64,000 nt of DNA, from NCBI GenBank assembly GCA_963732695.1, contig CAVTAP010000007.1:960409-1024408 (forward strand), in the 5' to 3' direction. The notes below the pieces were generated by a model. The model ran no database searches and was not told the origin of the DNA. It was given only the letters and a program-made list of their open reading frames with translations. Source of the DNA: CADEDH01 sp963732695 (GTDB taxonomy: Bacteria > Actinomycetota > Acidimicrobiia > Acidimicrobiales > SZUA-35). Positions 7,861-15,574 of the stretch are shown here, one piece after another (position 1 is the stretch's first letter; each line of letters starts with the position of its first letter). The translations under genes were made by a program, and so were the position numbers.

Positions 7861-8520
7861 GTGATCGAACGGCGGCCACTGGTGCTGGTGGGAGTGCTCG
7901 GGGCCACCACGGGTCTGACCGTGCTGCTCGGTGGTACCGACCCGGTGGCCGACCCCGGCCATCACGCCTACTTCCTGAACATCAACCTGTTCCTGGCCTG
8001 GCTCCCCCTGGTGTTCGCCGTGGGGGTGAGCCGGGCCCGTCGGCCCTGGGTGGCCGGCGCCTTCGGCCTGGCCTGGTTGCTCTTCCTGCCCAACGCCCCC
8101 TACCTGGTCACCGACCTGATCCACCTCAGCGGCTGGTACGGGGAGCAGTGGCGCCACGTGCTCCAGTTCGGCTTCGCCGCCTGGACCGGGGTGATGCTCG
8201 GCGTGGCCTCGCTCCGCCTGGTCCACCTGACGGTGGAGCGGCGGGCCGGCCCGGCCGCCGGCTGGGCCACGGTGGTCGCCTCCACCGCCCTGTGCGCCGT
8301 TGGCGTGGTGATCGGCCGGTTCCAGCGGTGGAACTCGTGGGACCTGCTCACCCGCCCGCTCGACGTGATCGTGGCCACCGCCGGCTGGCTGGAGTCGCCG
8401 GCCGAGGAGTCCCGGGCGACGGCGGTGGCGGTGGCCGTCGCCCTGTTCTTCGGGTTGGCCTACCTCACCGTCTGGGCCTTCGACGGCCTCCGCCCGGCCG
8501 ACGACACCGGCCGAAAGTAG
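7861..8520 (+). CDS. DUF1361 integral membrane protein
   Basis: A 219-residue protein starting at GTG 7861 with about six hydrophobic segments. The DUF1361 signature is clear: YFLNINLFLAWLPLVFA followed by FLPNAPYLVTDLIHL, then GWYGEQWRHVLQFGFAAWTGV and GRFQRWNSWDLLTRP. The family has no established function. A GACACT element six nt before the start could act as a leaderless -10 box. Length matches the family, and it ends about 45 bp before the next hydrolase gene's start. Confidence 0.87.
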   Translation: MIERRPLVLVGVLGATTGLTVLLGGTDPVADPGHHAYFLNINLFLAWLPLVFAVGVSRARRPWVAGAFGLAWLLFLPNAPYLVTDLIHLSGWYGEQWRHVLQFGFAAWTGVMLGVASLRLVHLTVERRAGPAAGWATVVASTALCAVGVVIGRFQRWNSWDLLTRPLDVIVATAGWLESPAEESRATAVAVAVALFFGLAYLTVWAFDGLRPADDTGRK

Positions 8521-8554
8521 GAGCGTCAGCTGCGCGTGGCGCCGCTCAGGCTCC

Positions 8555-8560
8555 TACGTT
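8555..8560 (+). promoter_or_regulatory. -10 box TACGTT for a leaderless hydrolase/monooxygenase transcript
   Basis: TACGTT ends 6 nt before ATG 8567 and there is no separate ribosome-binding site. Confidence 0.5.
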
Positions 8561-8566
8561 CGAGGG

Positions 8567-9835
8567 ATGCGCACCTCAGCTGAACTGGTCGAGGCATGCC
8601 GGGCCGACGGGGAGCTCCGTCTCGCCGCCCGGCACTGGACCGGTGGCCTCCGCCTCCACTTCGGCGACGGCACCACGGCCGCCGTCGCCTTCACCGCCGG
8701 CGAGCCCGGCCCCGCCCCGGACGGGAGCGACGGCTCCGGGTGGATCTCGCTGCTCGCCGAGCCCGACGTGTGGGCCAAGCTGCTGGCCCCCGTGCCGCCG
8801 CCGTGGTTCAACGACGTGACCCCGGCCCGGGCCCGGGGCCTGGCCGTCGAAGCCGACGAGCTGCTGTGGTGGCAGTACCTGCCGGCGGTGCAGCGCGCCG
8901 TCGAGCTGCTGCGGGAGCCCGGCGCCGTGCCCGAGCCGGTGCACGCCGCCCCCCAACCGGCCGGCACGTTCGACGCCCCCGTCGGCCGCTACGTCCACCT
9001 CACGCTGGCCGACGGCCACGACCACCGGATCTACTTCGAGGAGGCCGGCCCGGCCGACGGCAGCGGCATCCCCATCCTGTGCCAGCACACCGCCGGGTCG
9101 CACAGCGCCCAGTGGCGCCACCTGTTCGAGGAGCCGGCCATCACCAGCCGCTTCCGCCTCATCGCCTACGACCTGCCCTTCCACGGCAAGTCGGTGCCGC
9201 CCACGGGCCGGGCGTGGTGGACCGAGCGCTACGAGCTGCGGGGCGCCTTCCTCCGGTCGGTGCCGGTGAGCCTGGCCGCCGCCCTCGGCCTCGACCGGCC
9301 GGTGTTCATGGGCTGCTCGGTGGGCGGCCTGCTGGCCCTCGACCTCGCCCTCCACCACCCCGACGTGTTCCGGGCCGTGATCTCGCTGGAAGGGGCGCTG
9401 CGGGTGGGGGGCGACCGGTCGGCCCTCACCGGCTTCTGGCACCCCGGCGTCAGCAACGAGAGCAAGGCCCGGATGATGGAGGGCCTCACCTGGCCCCTGT
9501 CGCCCACGCCGTACCGCAAGGAGACGAGCCAGACCTACGCCTCGGGCTGGCCCCCGGCCTTCCTGGGCGACCTCCAGTACTACGTCGACGAGTACGACCT
9601 GCGGCCCACTGCCGCCTCGATCGACACCAGCCGGGTGGGTGTCCACATCCTCAACGGCGAGTACGACTACTCGGCCACCCCCGAGCACGGTCGCACGGCC
9701 CATGAAGCCATCGCCGGGTCCACCTTCACCGCCATGGAGGGCATGGGCCACTTCCCCATGTCGGAGCATCCGGCCAAGTTCCTCACCTACCTCCTGCCCG
9801 TGCTCGACCGGATCGCCGAGGGCGCCCGATGCTGA
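8567..9835 (+). CDS. Alpha/beta hydrolase with an N-terminal accessory domain
   Basis: A 422-residue protein in two parts. Residues 1-135 form an alpha/beta domain rich in Trp (RLHFGDGTTAAVAF, WAKLLAPVPPPWFNDVTPARARG) that I compare loosely with sterol-carrier-like domains but cannot name. Residues 140-420 are a classic alpha/beta hydrolase with oxyanion strand ILCQHTAGSH, AYDLPFHGKS, nucleophile Ser251 in GCSVGG and catalytic His395 in GMGHFPMSEHP. It overlaps the FAD monooxygenase by 7 nt (ATGCTGA), so the two are translationally coupled. Together they look like steps in degradation of an aromatic or cyclic compound. The substrate is unknown. Confidence 0.85.
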   Translation: MRTSAELVEACRADGELRLAARHWTGGLRLHFGDGTTAAVAFTAGEPGPAPDGSDGSGWISLLAEPDVWAKLLAPVPPPWFNDVTPARARGLAVEADELLWWQYLPAVQRAVELLREPGAVPEPVHAAPQPAGTFDAPVGRYVHLTLADGHDHRIYFEEAGPADGSGIPILCQHTAGSHSAQWRHLFEEPAITSRFRLIAYDLPFHGKSVPPTGRAWWTERYELRGAFLRSVPVSLAAALGLDRPVFMGCSVGGLLALDLALHHPDVFRAVISLEGALRVGGDRSALTGFWHPGVSNESKARMMEGLTWPLSPTPYRKETSQTYASGWPPAFLGDLQYYVDEYDLRPTAASIDTSRVGVHILNGEYDYSATPEHGRTAHEAIAGSTFTAMEGMGHFPMSEHPAKFLTYLLPVLDRIAEGARC

Positions 9836-10977
9836 GCGGCCGGGCGATCGTGATCGGGGGCGGCATCGGCGGGCTGTCGATGGCGCTGGCCCTGCAGCGG
9901 CGGGGGATGGCGGTGTCGGTGTACGAACGGGCCCGGGAACTGCGGGAGATCGGGGCCGGCATCATCATGCAGCCCAACGGACGCAAGGGCCTGGTCGACC
10001 TCGGGGTCGACGAGGCGGTGGCCGAGGTGTCGTGCGCCATGGCCATGCTCCACGCCTGCCACTGGGCCACGGGCGAGGTGCTGTCGGCCGTGCCCAACAC
10101 GGCGATCGCCGAGCGCTACGGGCTGCCGTCGCTGGCCGTGCACCGGGCCGACCTCCACAGCGTGCTGCTGGCGGCGGTGCGGGCCAACGATCCCGGCGCT
10201 GTTCACGCCGCCCACGAGTTCGCCGCCCTCAGCCAGGACGCCGAGGGAGTGACCGTGCGCTTCGCCAACGGCGCCATCGAGCGGGGCGAGATCGTGATCG
10301 GGGCCGACGGCAACGGCTCGGCCGTCCGCTCCTTCGTGTTCCCCGGCGAGCCGGCCGTGTTCAACGGCCAGGTGGCGTTCCGGGCCGTGCTCCCGATCGA
10401 GCTGGTGCCCGACATCGTGCGGGAGCGGGAGCTGGCCATGCACCGGGGCCCCAACCGGTACCTGCTCCACTATCCCCTGCGCCGGGGGACGCTGATGAAC
10501 CTGATCGGGTGCGGTCGCACGGAAGACTGGGAGGCCGAGGGGTGGTCGATCCCCGCCACCAACGGGCAGTTCCTGGCGGCCTACGGCGACTTCGCCCCCC
10601 ACCTGTGCGACCTGATCCGGGCCGTACCGGACGGCGAGCTGTTCAAGTGGGGGCTGTACGACCGCTCACCGTTGGAGCGGTGGACCCGGGGCCGGGTGGC
10701 CATGCTGGGCGACGCCGCCCACCCCATGACCCCGTTCCTGGGGCAGGGGGCGGCCATGGCGGTGGAGGACGCCGTGGTGCTGGCCCGGGCCCTGGAGCGG
10801 GCCGACAGCGTGGCCGCGGCCTTCGCCGCCTACGAGGCGGCCCGGGTGGAGCGGGGCAACAACGTGGCCCGGTGGTCGCTGGAGGAGGGTCGGGCCCTGC
10901 AGGACCCCACGATCCCCAACAAGGGCGCCGCCGGCTACGGCCTGCTCGACTACGACCCCGTCGCCGTCCCCGTCTGA
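9829..10977 (+). CDS. FAD-dependent aromatic monooxygenase (salicylate hydroxylase-like)
   Basis: A 382-residue group A flavoprotein monooxygenase. The three cofactor motifs are present: the GxGxxG Rossmann start (AIVIGGGIGGLSMALALQRR), the DG motif (EIVIGADGNGSAVRS) and the GD motif (VAMLGDAAHPMTPFLGQGA). These enzymes use NAD(P)H and O2 to hydroxylate aromatic rings, often with decarboxylation as in salicylate or 6-hydroxynicotinate hydroxylases. The start overlaps the upstream hydrolase stop, showing tight coupling. There are no membrane segments and the protein is cytosolic. The precise substrate cannot be inferred. Confidence 0.9.
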   Translation: MLSGRAIVIGGGIGGLSMALALQRRGMAVSVYERARELREIGAGIIMQPNGRKGLVDLGVDEAVAEVSCAMAMLHACHWATGEVLSAVPNTAIAERYGLPSLAVHRADLHSVLLAAVRANDPGAVHAAHEFAALSQDAEGVTVRFANGAIERGEIVIGADGNGSAVRSFVFPGEPAVFNGQVAFRAVLPIELVPDIVRERELAMHRGPNRYLLHYPLRRGTLMNLIGCGRTEDWEAEGWSIPATNGQFLAAYGDFAPHLCDLIRAVPDGELFKWGLYDRSPLERWTRGRVAMLGDAAHPMTPFLGQGAAMAVEDAVVLARALERADSVAAAFAAYEAARVERGNNVARWSLEEGRALQDPTIPNKGAAGYGLLDYDPVAVPV

Positions 10978-10994
10978 TCCGCCCGGCCCTACTT

Positions 10995-11031
10995 GCGCGT
11001 CGAAACAGCGCTCAGCGCTGGTTGGACGCGC
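10995..11031. terminator. Nested inverted repeat between convergent genes
   Basis: Outer arms GCGCGTC (10995-11001) and GACGCGC (11025-11031) enclose inner arms CAGCGCT (11006-11012) and AGCGCTG (11014-11020); both pairs are perfect complements. The element sits between the converging monooxygenase and TetR genes and probably stops transcription from both sides. Confidence 0.6.
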
Positions 11032-11051
11032 TAGAACGGCTTGGGGCGGGG

Positions 11052-11792
11052 TCAGCGGAGGCCGATGGCGAGGGCCTGGCGGGTGACGGCGGCGTCGAAC
11101 AGGGCGGCATCGTCGGCCACCATGTTCCGGGTCTGGCCGAACAGCTCGAAGCTGACCAGGCCGAACAGCTGGGTCCAGGCCCCGATCAGCGCCACCGCCA
11201 CCTCGGGCGGCACGGCGTCGGCGCCGATCTGGCCGGTCAGGCCCTCCAGCTCGGCGACCAGCGCCGCCGGGAGCGGTGGGGCGTCGGCGGGGGAGGGCGG
11301 GGCCAGGCGGCCGGCGGCGGCGGCCCGGGCCACGATGCCCACCAGGGCCAGGGAGGGCCGGGTGCCGGAGGCGGTCGTCGTGTCGGGGGCGGCGTAGCCC
11401 GGCACCGGCGACCCGTAGAGCAGGCCGTACTCGTGGGGGTGGTCGAGCGCCCAGCCCCGGATGGCCCGGGCCGTGGCCACCCACCGGTCGAGGTCCGCCG
11501 CCTCGGCTGTGCCGTGGGGCGCCTCGGCTGCCGCCTCGGCGGCGGCCCCCAGGGCGTCGTAGGCGTCCACGATCAGCCGGGTGAGCAGCGCGTCCCGGCT
11601 CTCGAAGTACCGGTACACGGCCGACGACACCATGCCCAGCTCCCGGGCCACCGACCGCAGGCTCAGCCCGGCCGCCCCATCCGCCGCCAGCTGGCGGCGG
11701 GCGGCGGCCAGCAGCTCGGTCGTGATCTGCTCCCGGGCCCGCTGCCGGGCCGTCCGGTGGGCGGCCGGTGCCGCCGTGCTGTCGGTGGTCAT
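11052..11792 (-). CDS. TetR/AcrR family transcriptional regulator
   Basis: A 246-residue repressor. The N-terminal helix-turn-helix is complete: REQITTELLAAARRQLAADG, LSLRSVARELGM and SSAVYRYFESRDALLTRLI. The C-terminal part (residues 80-246) is the longer WHG-like TetR effector domain seen in many actinobacterial members. It is divergent from a deazaflavin-dependent nitroreductase. The 126-bp gap carries two GAGCA-N-TGCTC palindromes bracketing a promoter, so it most likely represses that neighbour and itself, with release by an unknown ligand. Confidence 0.92.
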   Translation of the reverse strand: MTTDSTAAPAAHRTARQRAREQITTELLAAARRQLAADGAAGLSLRSVARELGMVSSAVYRYFESRDALLTRLIVDAYDALGAAAEAAAEAPHGTAEAADLDRWVATARAIRGWALDHPHEYGLLYGSPVPGYAAPDTTTASGTRPSLALVGIVARAAAAGRLAPPSPADAPPLPAALVAELEGLTGQIGADAVPPEVAVALIGAWTQLFGLVSFELFGQTRNMVADDAALFDAAVTRQALAIGLR

Positions 11793-11823
11793 GCCGTCAG
11801 TCTAGATCATCGCAACAAAAAGT

Positions 11824-11834
11824 GAGCACTGCTC
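11824..11834. promoter_or_regulatory. TetR operator 1 (GAGCA-C-TGCTC)
   Basis: A perfect 5-1-5 palindrome directly abutting the TTGATT -35 element of the nitroreductase promoter. It shares its core with operator 2 forty-seven bases downstream. Confidence 0.65.
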
Positions 11835-11862
11835 TTGATTTCGGCTCGGATCGGAGTACTGT
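11835..11862 (+). promoter_or_regulatory. Promoter of the nitroreductase gene (TTGATT-16-TACTGT)
   Basis: A -35 element TTGATT at 11835-11840 and a -10 element TACTGT at 11857-11862, 16 bp apart, lie between the two TetR palindromes. Binding at either site would hinder RNA polymerase. Confidence 0.55.
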
Positions 11863-11870
11863 GAGTTGAA

Positions 11871-11885
11871 GAGAGCAGTGCTCTC
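11871..11885. promoter_or_regulatory. TetR operator 2 (GAGAGCA-G-TGCTCTC)
   Basis: A perfect 7-1-7 palindrome just downstream of the predicted transcription start of the nitroreductase gene. It is the longer and probably stronger of the two sites. Confidence 0.68.
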
Positions 11886-11918
11886 GAATCAGCTCGAAGC
11901 TCACAGGAGGCAACGACC

Positions 11919-12392
11919 ATGACCACCCCCACGAACAGCAGCACCACCCGCTACATCGCCCCTGGCGTCATCACCCGCCGGATCGGCAACCCCCTGGTCA
12001 AGGCGATCGTGGGCCTCGGTGTCACGCCGTGGGGGGCGTCGACGCTGGAGGTCCAGGGCCGCAGCACCGGGCAGTGGCGGGCCCTGCCGGTGAACGTGCT
12101 CACGGTCGACGGCCAGCGCCACCTGGTGGCCCCCCGGGGCGAGACGCAGTGGGTGCGCAACCTGCGGGCCGCCGGGGGCGCGGGCCGGATCCGGGCCGGC
12201 CGCCGCCGCACCCCGTTCACCGCCGTGGAGGTGACCGATCCGGCGGCCAAGGTGCCGGTGCTGCGGGCCTACCTCGACCGGTTCGGGTGGGAGGTCGGCC
12301 GCTTCGTGGAGGGCCTCACCGCCACCTCCACCGACGCCGAGCTGCTGGCCGCCGCCCCCGGCTTCCCGGTGTTCCGGATCTCCGATCGCTGA
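11919..12392 (+). CDS. Nitroreductase-family deazaflavin (F420)-dependent oxidoreductase
   Basis: A 157-residue member of the Ddn/FDOR family (split beta-barrel): NPLVKAIVGLGVTPWGASTLEVQGRSTGQWRALPV region, LVAPRGETQWVRNLRAAGGAGRI with the conserved loop contacting the F420 phosphate tail, and a C-terminal helix. Mycobacterial homologues reduce quinones, biliverdin or nitroimidazoles with reduced F420. A strong AGGAGG site precedes ATG 11919. It is controlled by its own leadered promoter flanked by two TetR operators, so it is probably inducible by a redox-active or aromatic compound. Confidence 0.88.
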   Translation: MTTPTNSSTTRYIAPGVITRRIGNPLVKAIVGLGVTPWGASTLEVQGRSTGQWRALPVNVLTVDGQRHLVAPRGETQWVRNLRAAGGAGRIRAGRRRTPFTAVEVTDPAAKVPVLRAYLDRFGWEVGRFVEGLTATSTDAELLAAAPGFPVFRISDR

Positions 12393-12509
12393 CCAGGGCG
12401 GTGTCGGGCGGAAGGCCGAACGAGGTGTGACGCTGAGCACACTCACCCAGGGCTCTGCTAGCGTCGCAGCGTACGAGCCGACCCAAGAAGAGACAAAGGG
12501 GAGTCCCTC

Positions 12510-13619
12510 ATGATCCAGACCCGCGGCGCCGTCCTGAAAGAGGGAGGGACCGGCTGGAATGTCGTCGACATCCAGTTCGAGGACCCCCGCCAGGGCGAGG
12601 TCGCCGTCAAGATGACGGCTTCCGGCCTCTGCCATTCCGACGACCATGCCGTCACCGGCGACCTGCCGGTACCGATGCCGTTCATCGGTGGCCACGAGGG
12701 GGCGGGCGTGATCAGCGCCGTCGGCCCCAACACCCCGGGCTACGAGGTCGGCGACCATGTCATCATGTCGTTCCTGCCCGGCTGCGGCCGTTGCCGGTGG
12801 TGCGCCTCGGGCATGCAGAACCTGTGCGACTCGGGCGCCGTGCTGCTGGCCGGCACCCGGGCCGACGGCTCCTACCGGGCCACGGTGGACGGTGTGCCCG
12901 CCGGCCAGATGTGCACCATCTCCACCTTCTGCGAAGACACGGTGGTGTCCACCGAATCGATCGTGAAGGTCGACAAGGACGTTCCACTCGACAAGGCCTG
13001 CCTGCTGGGATGCGGCGTGGGCACCGGGTGGGGCTCGGCCGTGAACTCGGCCGACGTCCGCCCCGGCCAGACGGTGATCATCATGGGCATCGGCGGCATC
13101 GGCATCAACGCCGTGCAGGGGGCGTCGCACGCCGGCGCCCTCCATGTGATCGCCGTGGACCCGGTGCAGTTCAAGCGGGAGGTGGCCGAGCAGGTGGGCG
13201 CCACCCACTCGTTCTCCAACATGGCCGACGCCACCGCCTTCGCCCAGTCGGTCACGAACGGCCAGGGGGCCGACGCCACCATCGTCACCACCGGCGTGCT
13301 GATGACCGAGCACGTGTCGGAGGCGTTCACCTCGATCCGCAAGGCGGGCACAGTGGTGGTCACCGGGATCGGCAACGCCGAGACGGCCAAGGTGGAGGTC
13401 CCGGCCTTCGAGCTCACCCTGTTCCAGAAGCGGATCCAGGGTGCCCTGTTCGGGGCGAGCAGCCCGTCACGTGACATCCCGTGGATGATCGACATGTACC
13501 GCGGCGGCCGGCTCAAGCTCGACGAGCTGATCACCGCCACCTACACGCTCGACCAGATCAACGACGGCTACGACGACATGAAGTCGGGCAAGAACATCCG
13601 GGGCGTCATCGTCTACTGA
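12510..13619 (+). CDS. NDMA-dependent (mycofactocin-linked) alcohol dehydrogenase
   Basis: A 369-residue zinc-containing medium-chain dehydrogenase of the Rxyl_3153/NDMA-dependent class. Catalytic zinc ligands are in GLCHSDDHAV and GGHEGAG; four structural-zinc cysteines are in PGCGRCRWCASGMQNLC; the nucleotide-binding GIGGIGINAVQGA follows. Enzymes of this class hold NAD very tightly and pass electrons to mycofactocin or an artificial acceptor rather than releasing NADH. The 45-nt leader has a GGGGAG ribosome site and a TAGCGT -10-like box at 12459-12464. No mycofactocin biosynthesis genes are in the window, so they should lie elsewhere in the genome. Confidence 0.9.
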   Translation: MIQTRGAVLKEGGTGWNVVDIQFEDPRQGEVAVKMTASGLCHSDDHAVTGDLPVPMPFIGGHEGAGVISAVGPNTPGYEVGDHVIMSFLPGCGRCRWCASGMQNLCDSGAVLLAGTRADGSYRATVDGVPAGQMCTISTFCEDTVVSTESIVKVDKDVPLDKACLLGCGVGTGWGSAVNSADVRPGQTVIIMGIGGIGINAVQGASHAGALHVIAVDPVQFKREVAEQVGATHSFSNMADATAFAQSVTNGQGADATIVTTGVLMTEHVSEAFTSIRKAGTVVVTGIGNAETAKVEVPAFELTLFQKRIQGALFGASSPSRDIPWMIDMYRGGRLKLDELITATYTLDQINDGYDDMKSGKNIRGVIVY

Positions 13620-13629
13620 TTTCGCCGGT

Positions 13630-13647
13630 TGCCGCCCGGTGGCGGCA
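13630..13647. terminator. GC-rich hairpin after the alcohol dehydrogenase
   Basis: TGCCGCC-CGGT-GGCGGCA, a perfect 7-bp stem with a 4-nt loop, 11 nt after the stop codon. It has no U-tract. Confidence 0.45.
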
Positions 13648-13672
13648 GATTGAGCACCACGGGGAGGGCCAG

Positions 13673-13678
13673 TAGCGT
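13673..13678 (+). promoter_or_regulatory. -10 box TAGCGT for a leaderless LLM oxidoreductase transcript
   Basis: TAGCGT ends 8 nt before ATG 13687 and no ribosome site is present. Confidence 0.5.
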
Positions 13679-13686
13679 TCGGCGCC

Positions 13687-14715
13687 ATGGCCCTCCCTCT
13701 GCGTTTCGGCATCGTCCACGACTTCCGCTGCCCGCCGGGGAGCGACGTGCCCATGCCCCGGGTCTACGCCGAGACCTTCGAGCAGATCGAGTTGGCCGAG
13801 CAGTGGGGCCTGGAGCTGTGCTGGTTCACCGAGCACCACTTCATCGACGACGGGTACCTGCCCAACTTCGTGCCGGTGGCGGGGGCGGCGGCCGCCCGCA
13901 CCACCGCCATGCGGTTCTCCACCGACATCTGCCTGCTGCCGTTCCGCCACCCGATCCGCCTGGCCGAAGACCTGGCCATCCTCGACAACATCTCCGACGG
14001 GCGCATGGAGCTGGGGGCCGGCATGGGCTACGCCGCCCACGAGTTCGCCGGGTTCAACGTGCCCCGTCGGAACCGGGTGTCGCTCACCGAGGAGACGCTC
14101 GACATCCTGCGCCTGGCCTGGATGGGCGAGCGGTTCAGCTACCACGGCAAGCGGTGGTCGTTCGACGACGTGCTGGTGACGCCCCGCCCGGTGCAACCCG
14201 GCGGGCCGCCGCTGTGGATCGCCGCCACCTCCCGGGCCGGGGCCGCCCGGGCCGCCCGCTACGGCACCAACCTGCTGCCCCAGGGCCCGAAGTCGGTGGT
14301 CCTCGACCCCTGGGCCGAGGCGGTGACGGCGGCTGGGGGTGATCCGGCCGTGCGTCGGGTGGGCATCATCCGCGGGGTGTTCGTGACCGACGACCCCGAG
14401 CGGGAATGGCCCCCGATCGCCGAGGCCGAGCGGTACCGGCGGCGGGTCTACGTGGGGCTGATCAAGGCCAGCGACGACCACGGCCCCCGCCCGTCCGACG
14501 AGCCCCGGGCCCCGATCCCGCTCAACCCGCTGGAGTGGACGGTGGGGTCGGTGGAGCACTGCGTAGCCGAGCTCAGCGCGTTCATGGCCGAGCACCAGGT
14601 GACCGATCTCGTCACCTGGGGCGGCCCGCCGGGACTGCCGCCGTCGGTGATGAACGCCTCGTTGGAGCGCTTCGCCACCCAGGTGGTGCCGGCCCTGCGG
14701 GCCGCCCTGTCCTGA
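13687..14715 (+). CDS. LLM class flavin-dependent oxidoreductase
   Basis: A 342-residue luciferase-like TIM barrel: LRFGIVHDFRCPPGS at strand 1, ELCWFTEHHFIDDGYLPN, the FRHPIRLAEDLAILDNISDGRMELGAGMGYA block typical of the family, then WIAATSRAGAARAARYG. Such proteins use reduced FMN or F420, and F420 is common in actinobacteria. Long-chain substrates such as aldehydes, alkanesulfonates or terpenoids are known for relatives, but this one cannot be assigned. It lies just after the NDMA alcohol dehydrogenase but has its own promoter. Confidence 0.88.
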   Translation: MALPLRFGIVHDFRCPPGSDVPMPRVYAETFEQIELAEQWGLELCWFTEHHFIDDGYLPNFVPVAGAAAARTTAMRFSTDICLLPFRHPIRLAEDLAILDNISDGRMELGAGMGYAAHEFAGFNVPRRNRVSLTEETLDILRLAWMGERFSYHGKRWSFDDVLVTPRPVQPGGPPLWIAATSRAGAARAARYGTNLLPQGPKSVVLDPWAEAVTAAGGDPAVRRVGIIRGVFVTDDPEREWPPIAEAERYRRRVYVGLIKASDDHGPRPSDEPRAPIPLNPLEWTVGSVEHCVAELSAFMAEHQVTDLVTWGGPPGLPPSVMNASLERFATQVVPALRAALS

Positions 14716-14757
14716 ACATGGGTCGGTAACGGCCCTCCGGCATGCCAGGATGGTCGG

Positions 14758-15468
14758 GTGGCGCCTCCCAGTGACTTCACTCCGCCCGGCGGTGTGGGCC
14801 CTTCCGACCCCGGGCCCGACGCGACCCGGCCGGTCGACGGCCCGCCCCCCACGGGGCCGCCGCCGTACGCGCCGCCCCCCGGCGGGCCGTCGTCGCCGTA
14901 CGGGGCACCTCCGGGGCCGGCGGGACCATCGTCGCCCTACGGGACACCCCCTGGGCCAGTCGCCCTACGGGACACCGCCGGCCTCGTCGCCCTACGGGCC
15001 GCCCGGTGGCGGCCAACCGCCGCCCTACGACCCGTATCAGCAGCAGCCCGGCTATCAGCAGGCCCCCAACCAATGGCCGTACGGGGCCCCGGGGCCCGGC
15101 GCCTACCAGTCGGAGCCCCCGCCGTTCCAGCAGCCCGGCTATCAGCAGCCGTACTACTCGCTCGCTACCGCCTGCCCCGGCACTCGGGGGCCACGACCGC
15201 CCTGGTGCTGGGCCTGGTGGGGCTGATCGGGGCCTTCCTGTTCTGCGGTGTTCCCATCCTGGCCTCCCCCTTCGCCTGGTACTTCGGCGGCCAGGCGGTC
15301 AAGGAGATCGACGCCCAGCCCGGCCGGTGGGACGGGCGGGATCAGGCCCGGGCCGGCCAGATCCTGGGGATCATCGGCACCGTGCTGCTGATCCTCGCCG
15401 TGCTGTTCTTCTTGTTCTTCATCGTCCTGCTCGGTGCCACCAGCACCGGCGCGAACTCGCTCGGCTAG
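14758..15468 (+). CDS. DUF4190 membrane protein with proline-rich N-terminus and two compensating frame changes
   Basis: The frame from GTG 14758 is open for 236 residues, but the natural sequence moves between frames. Residues 1-62 are Pro/Gly/Tyr-rich (SPYGAPPGPAGPSSPYG). From about 14950 the same kind of repeat (SSPYGPPGGGQPPPYDPYQQ, QPGYQQ, FQQPGYQQPYY) continues in the +1 frame. At about 15165 the original frame resumes with two membrane helices (TTALVLGLVGLIGAFLFCG and ILGIIGTVLLILAVLFFLFF), the DUF4190 signature. In the open frame the middle reads as Ala/Arg/Leu-rich nonsense. Two opposite indels, biological or technical, explain this. DUF4190 proteins have no known function. Confidence 0.75.
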   Translation: MAPPSDFTPPGGVGPSDPGPDATRPVDGPPPTGPPPYAPPPGGPSSPYGAPPGPAGPSSPYGTPPGPVALRDTAGLVALRAARWRPTAALRPVSAAARLSAGPQPMAVRGPGARRLPVGAPAVPAARLSAAVLLARYRLPRHSGATTALVLGLVGLIGAFLFCGVPILASPFAWYFGGQAVKEIDAQPGRWDGRDQARAGQILGIIGTVLLILAVLFFLFFIVLLGATSTGANSLG

Positions 15469-15574
15469 CTGCCAGCCGAGCTGGGCAGGGCGGCTCTACC
15501 GCTCAGAGCGGCCGGGCGCTACCCTCGGCGGCCGGCGAGCGACGACCGGCGGGGTCGGAGAAGGAGCGGGAGCG

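Noticed and set aside
9639..11825. 728-codon plus-strand frame spanning the monooxygenase and tetR
   Set aside because: It runs out of frame through two genes with clear motifs and is Arg/Gly-rich noise.
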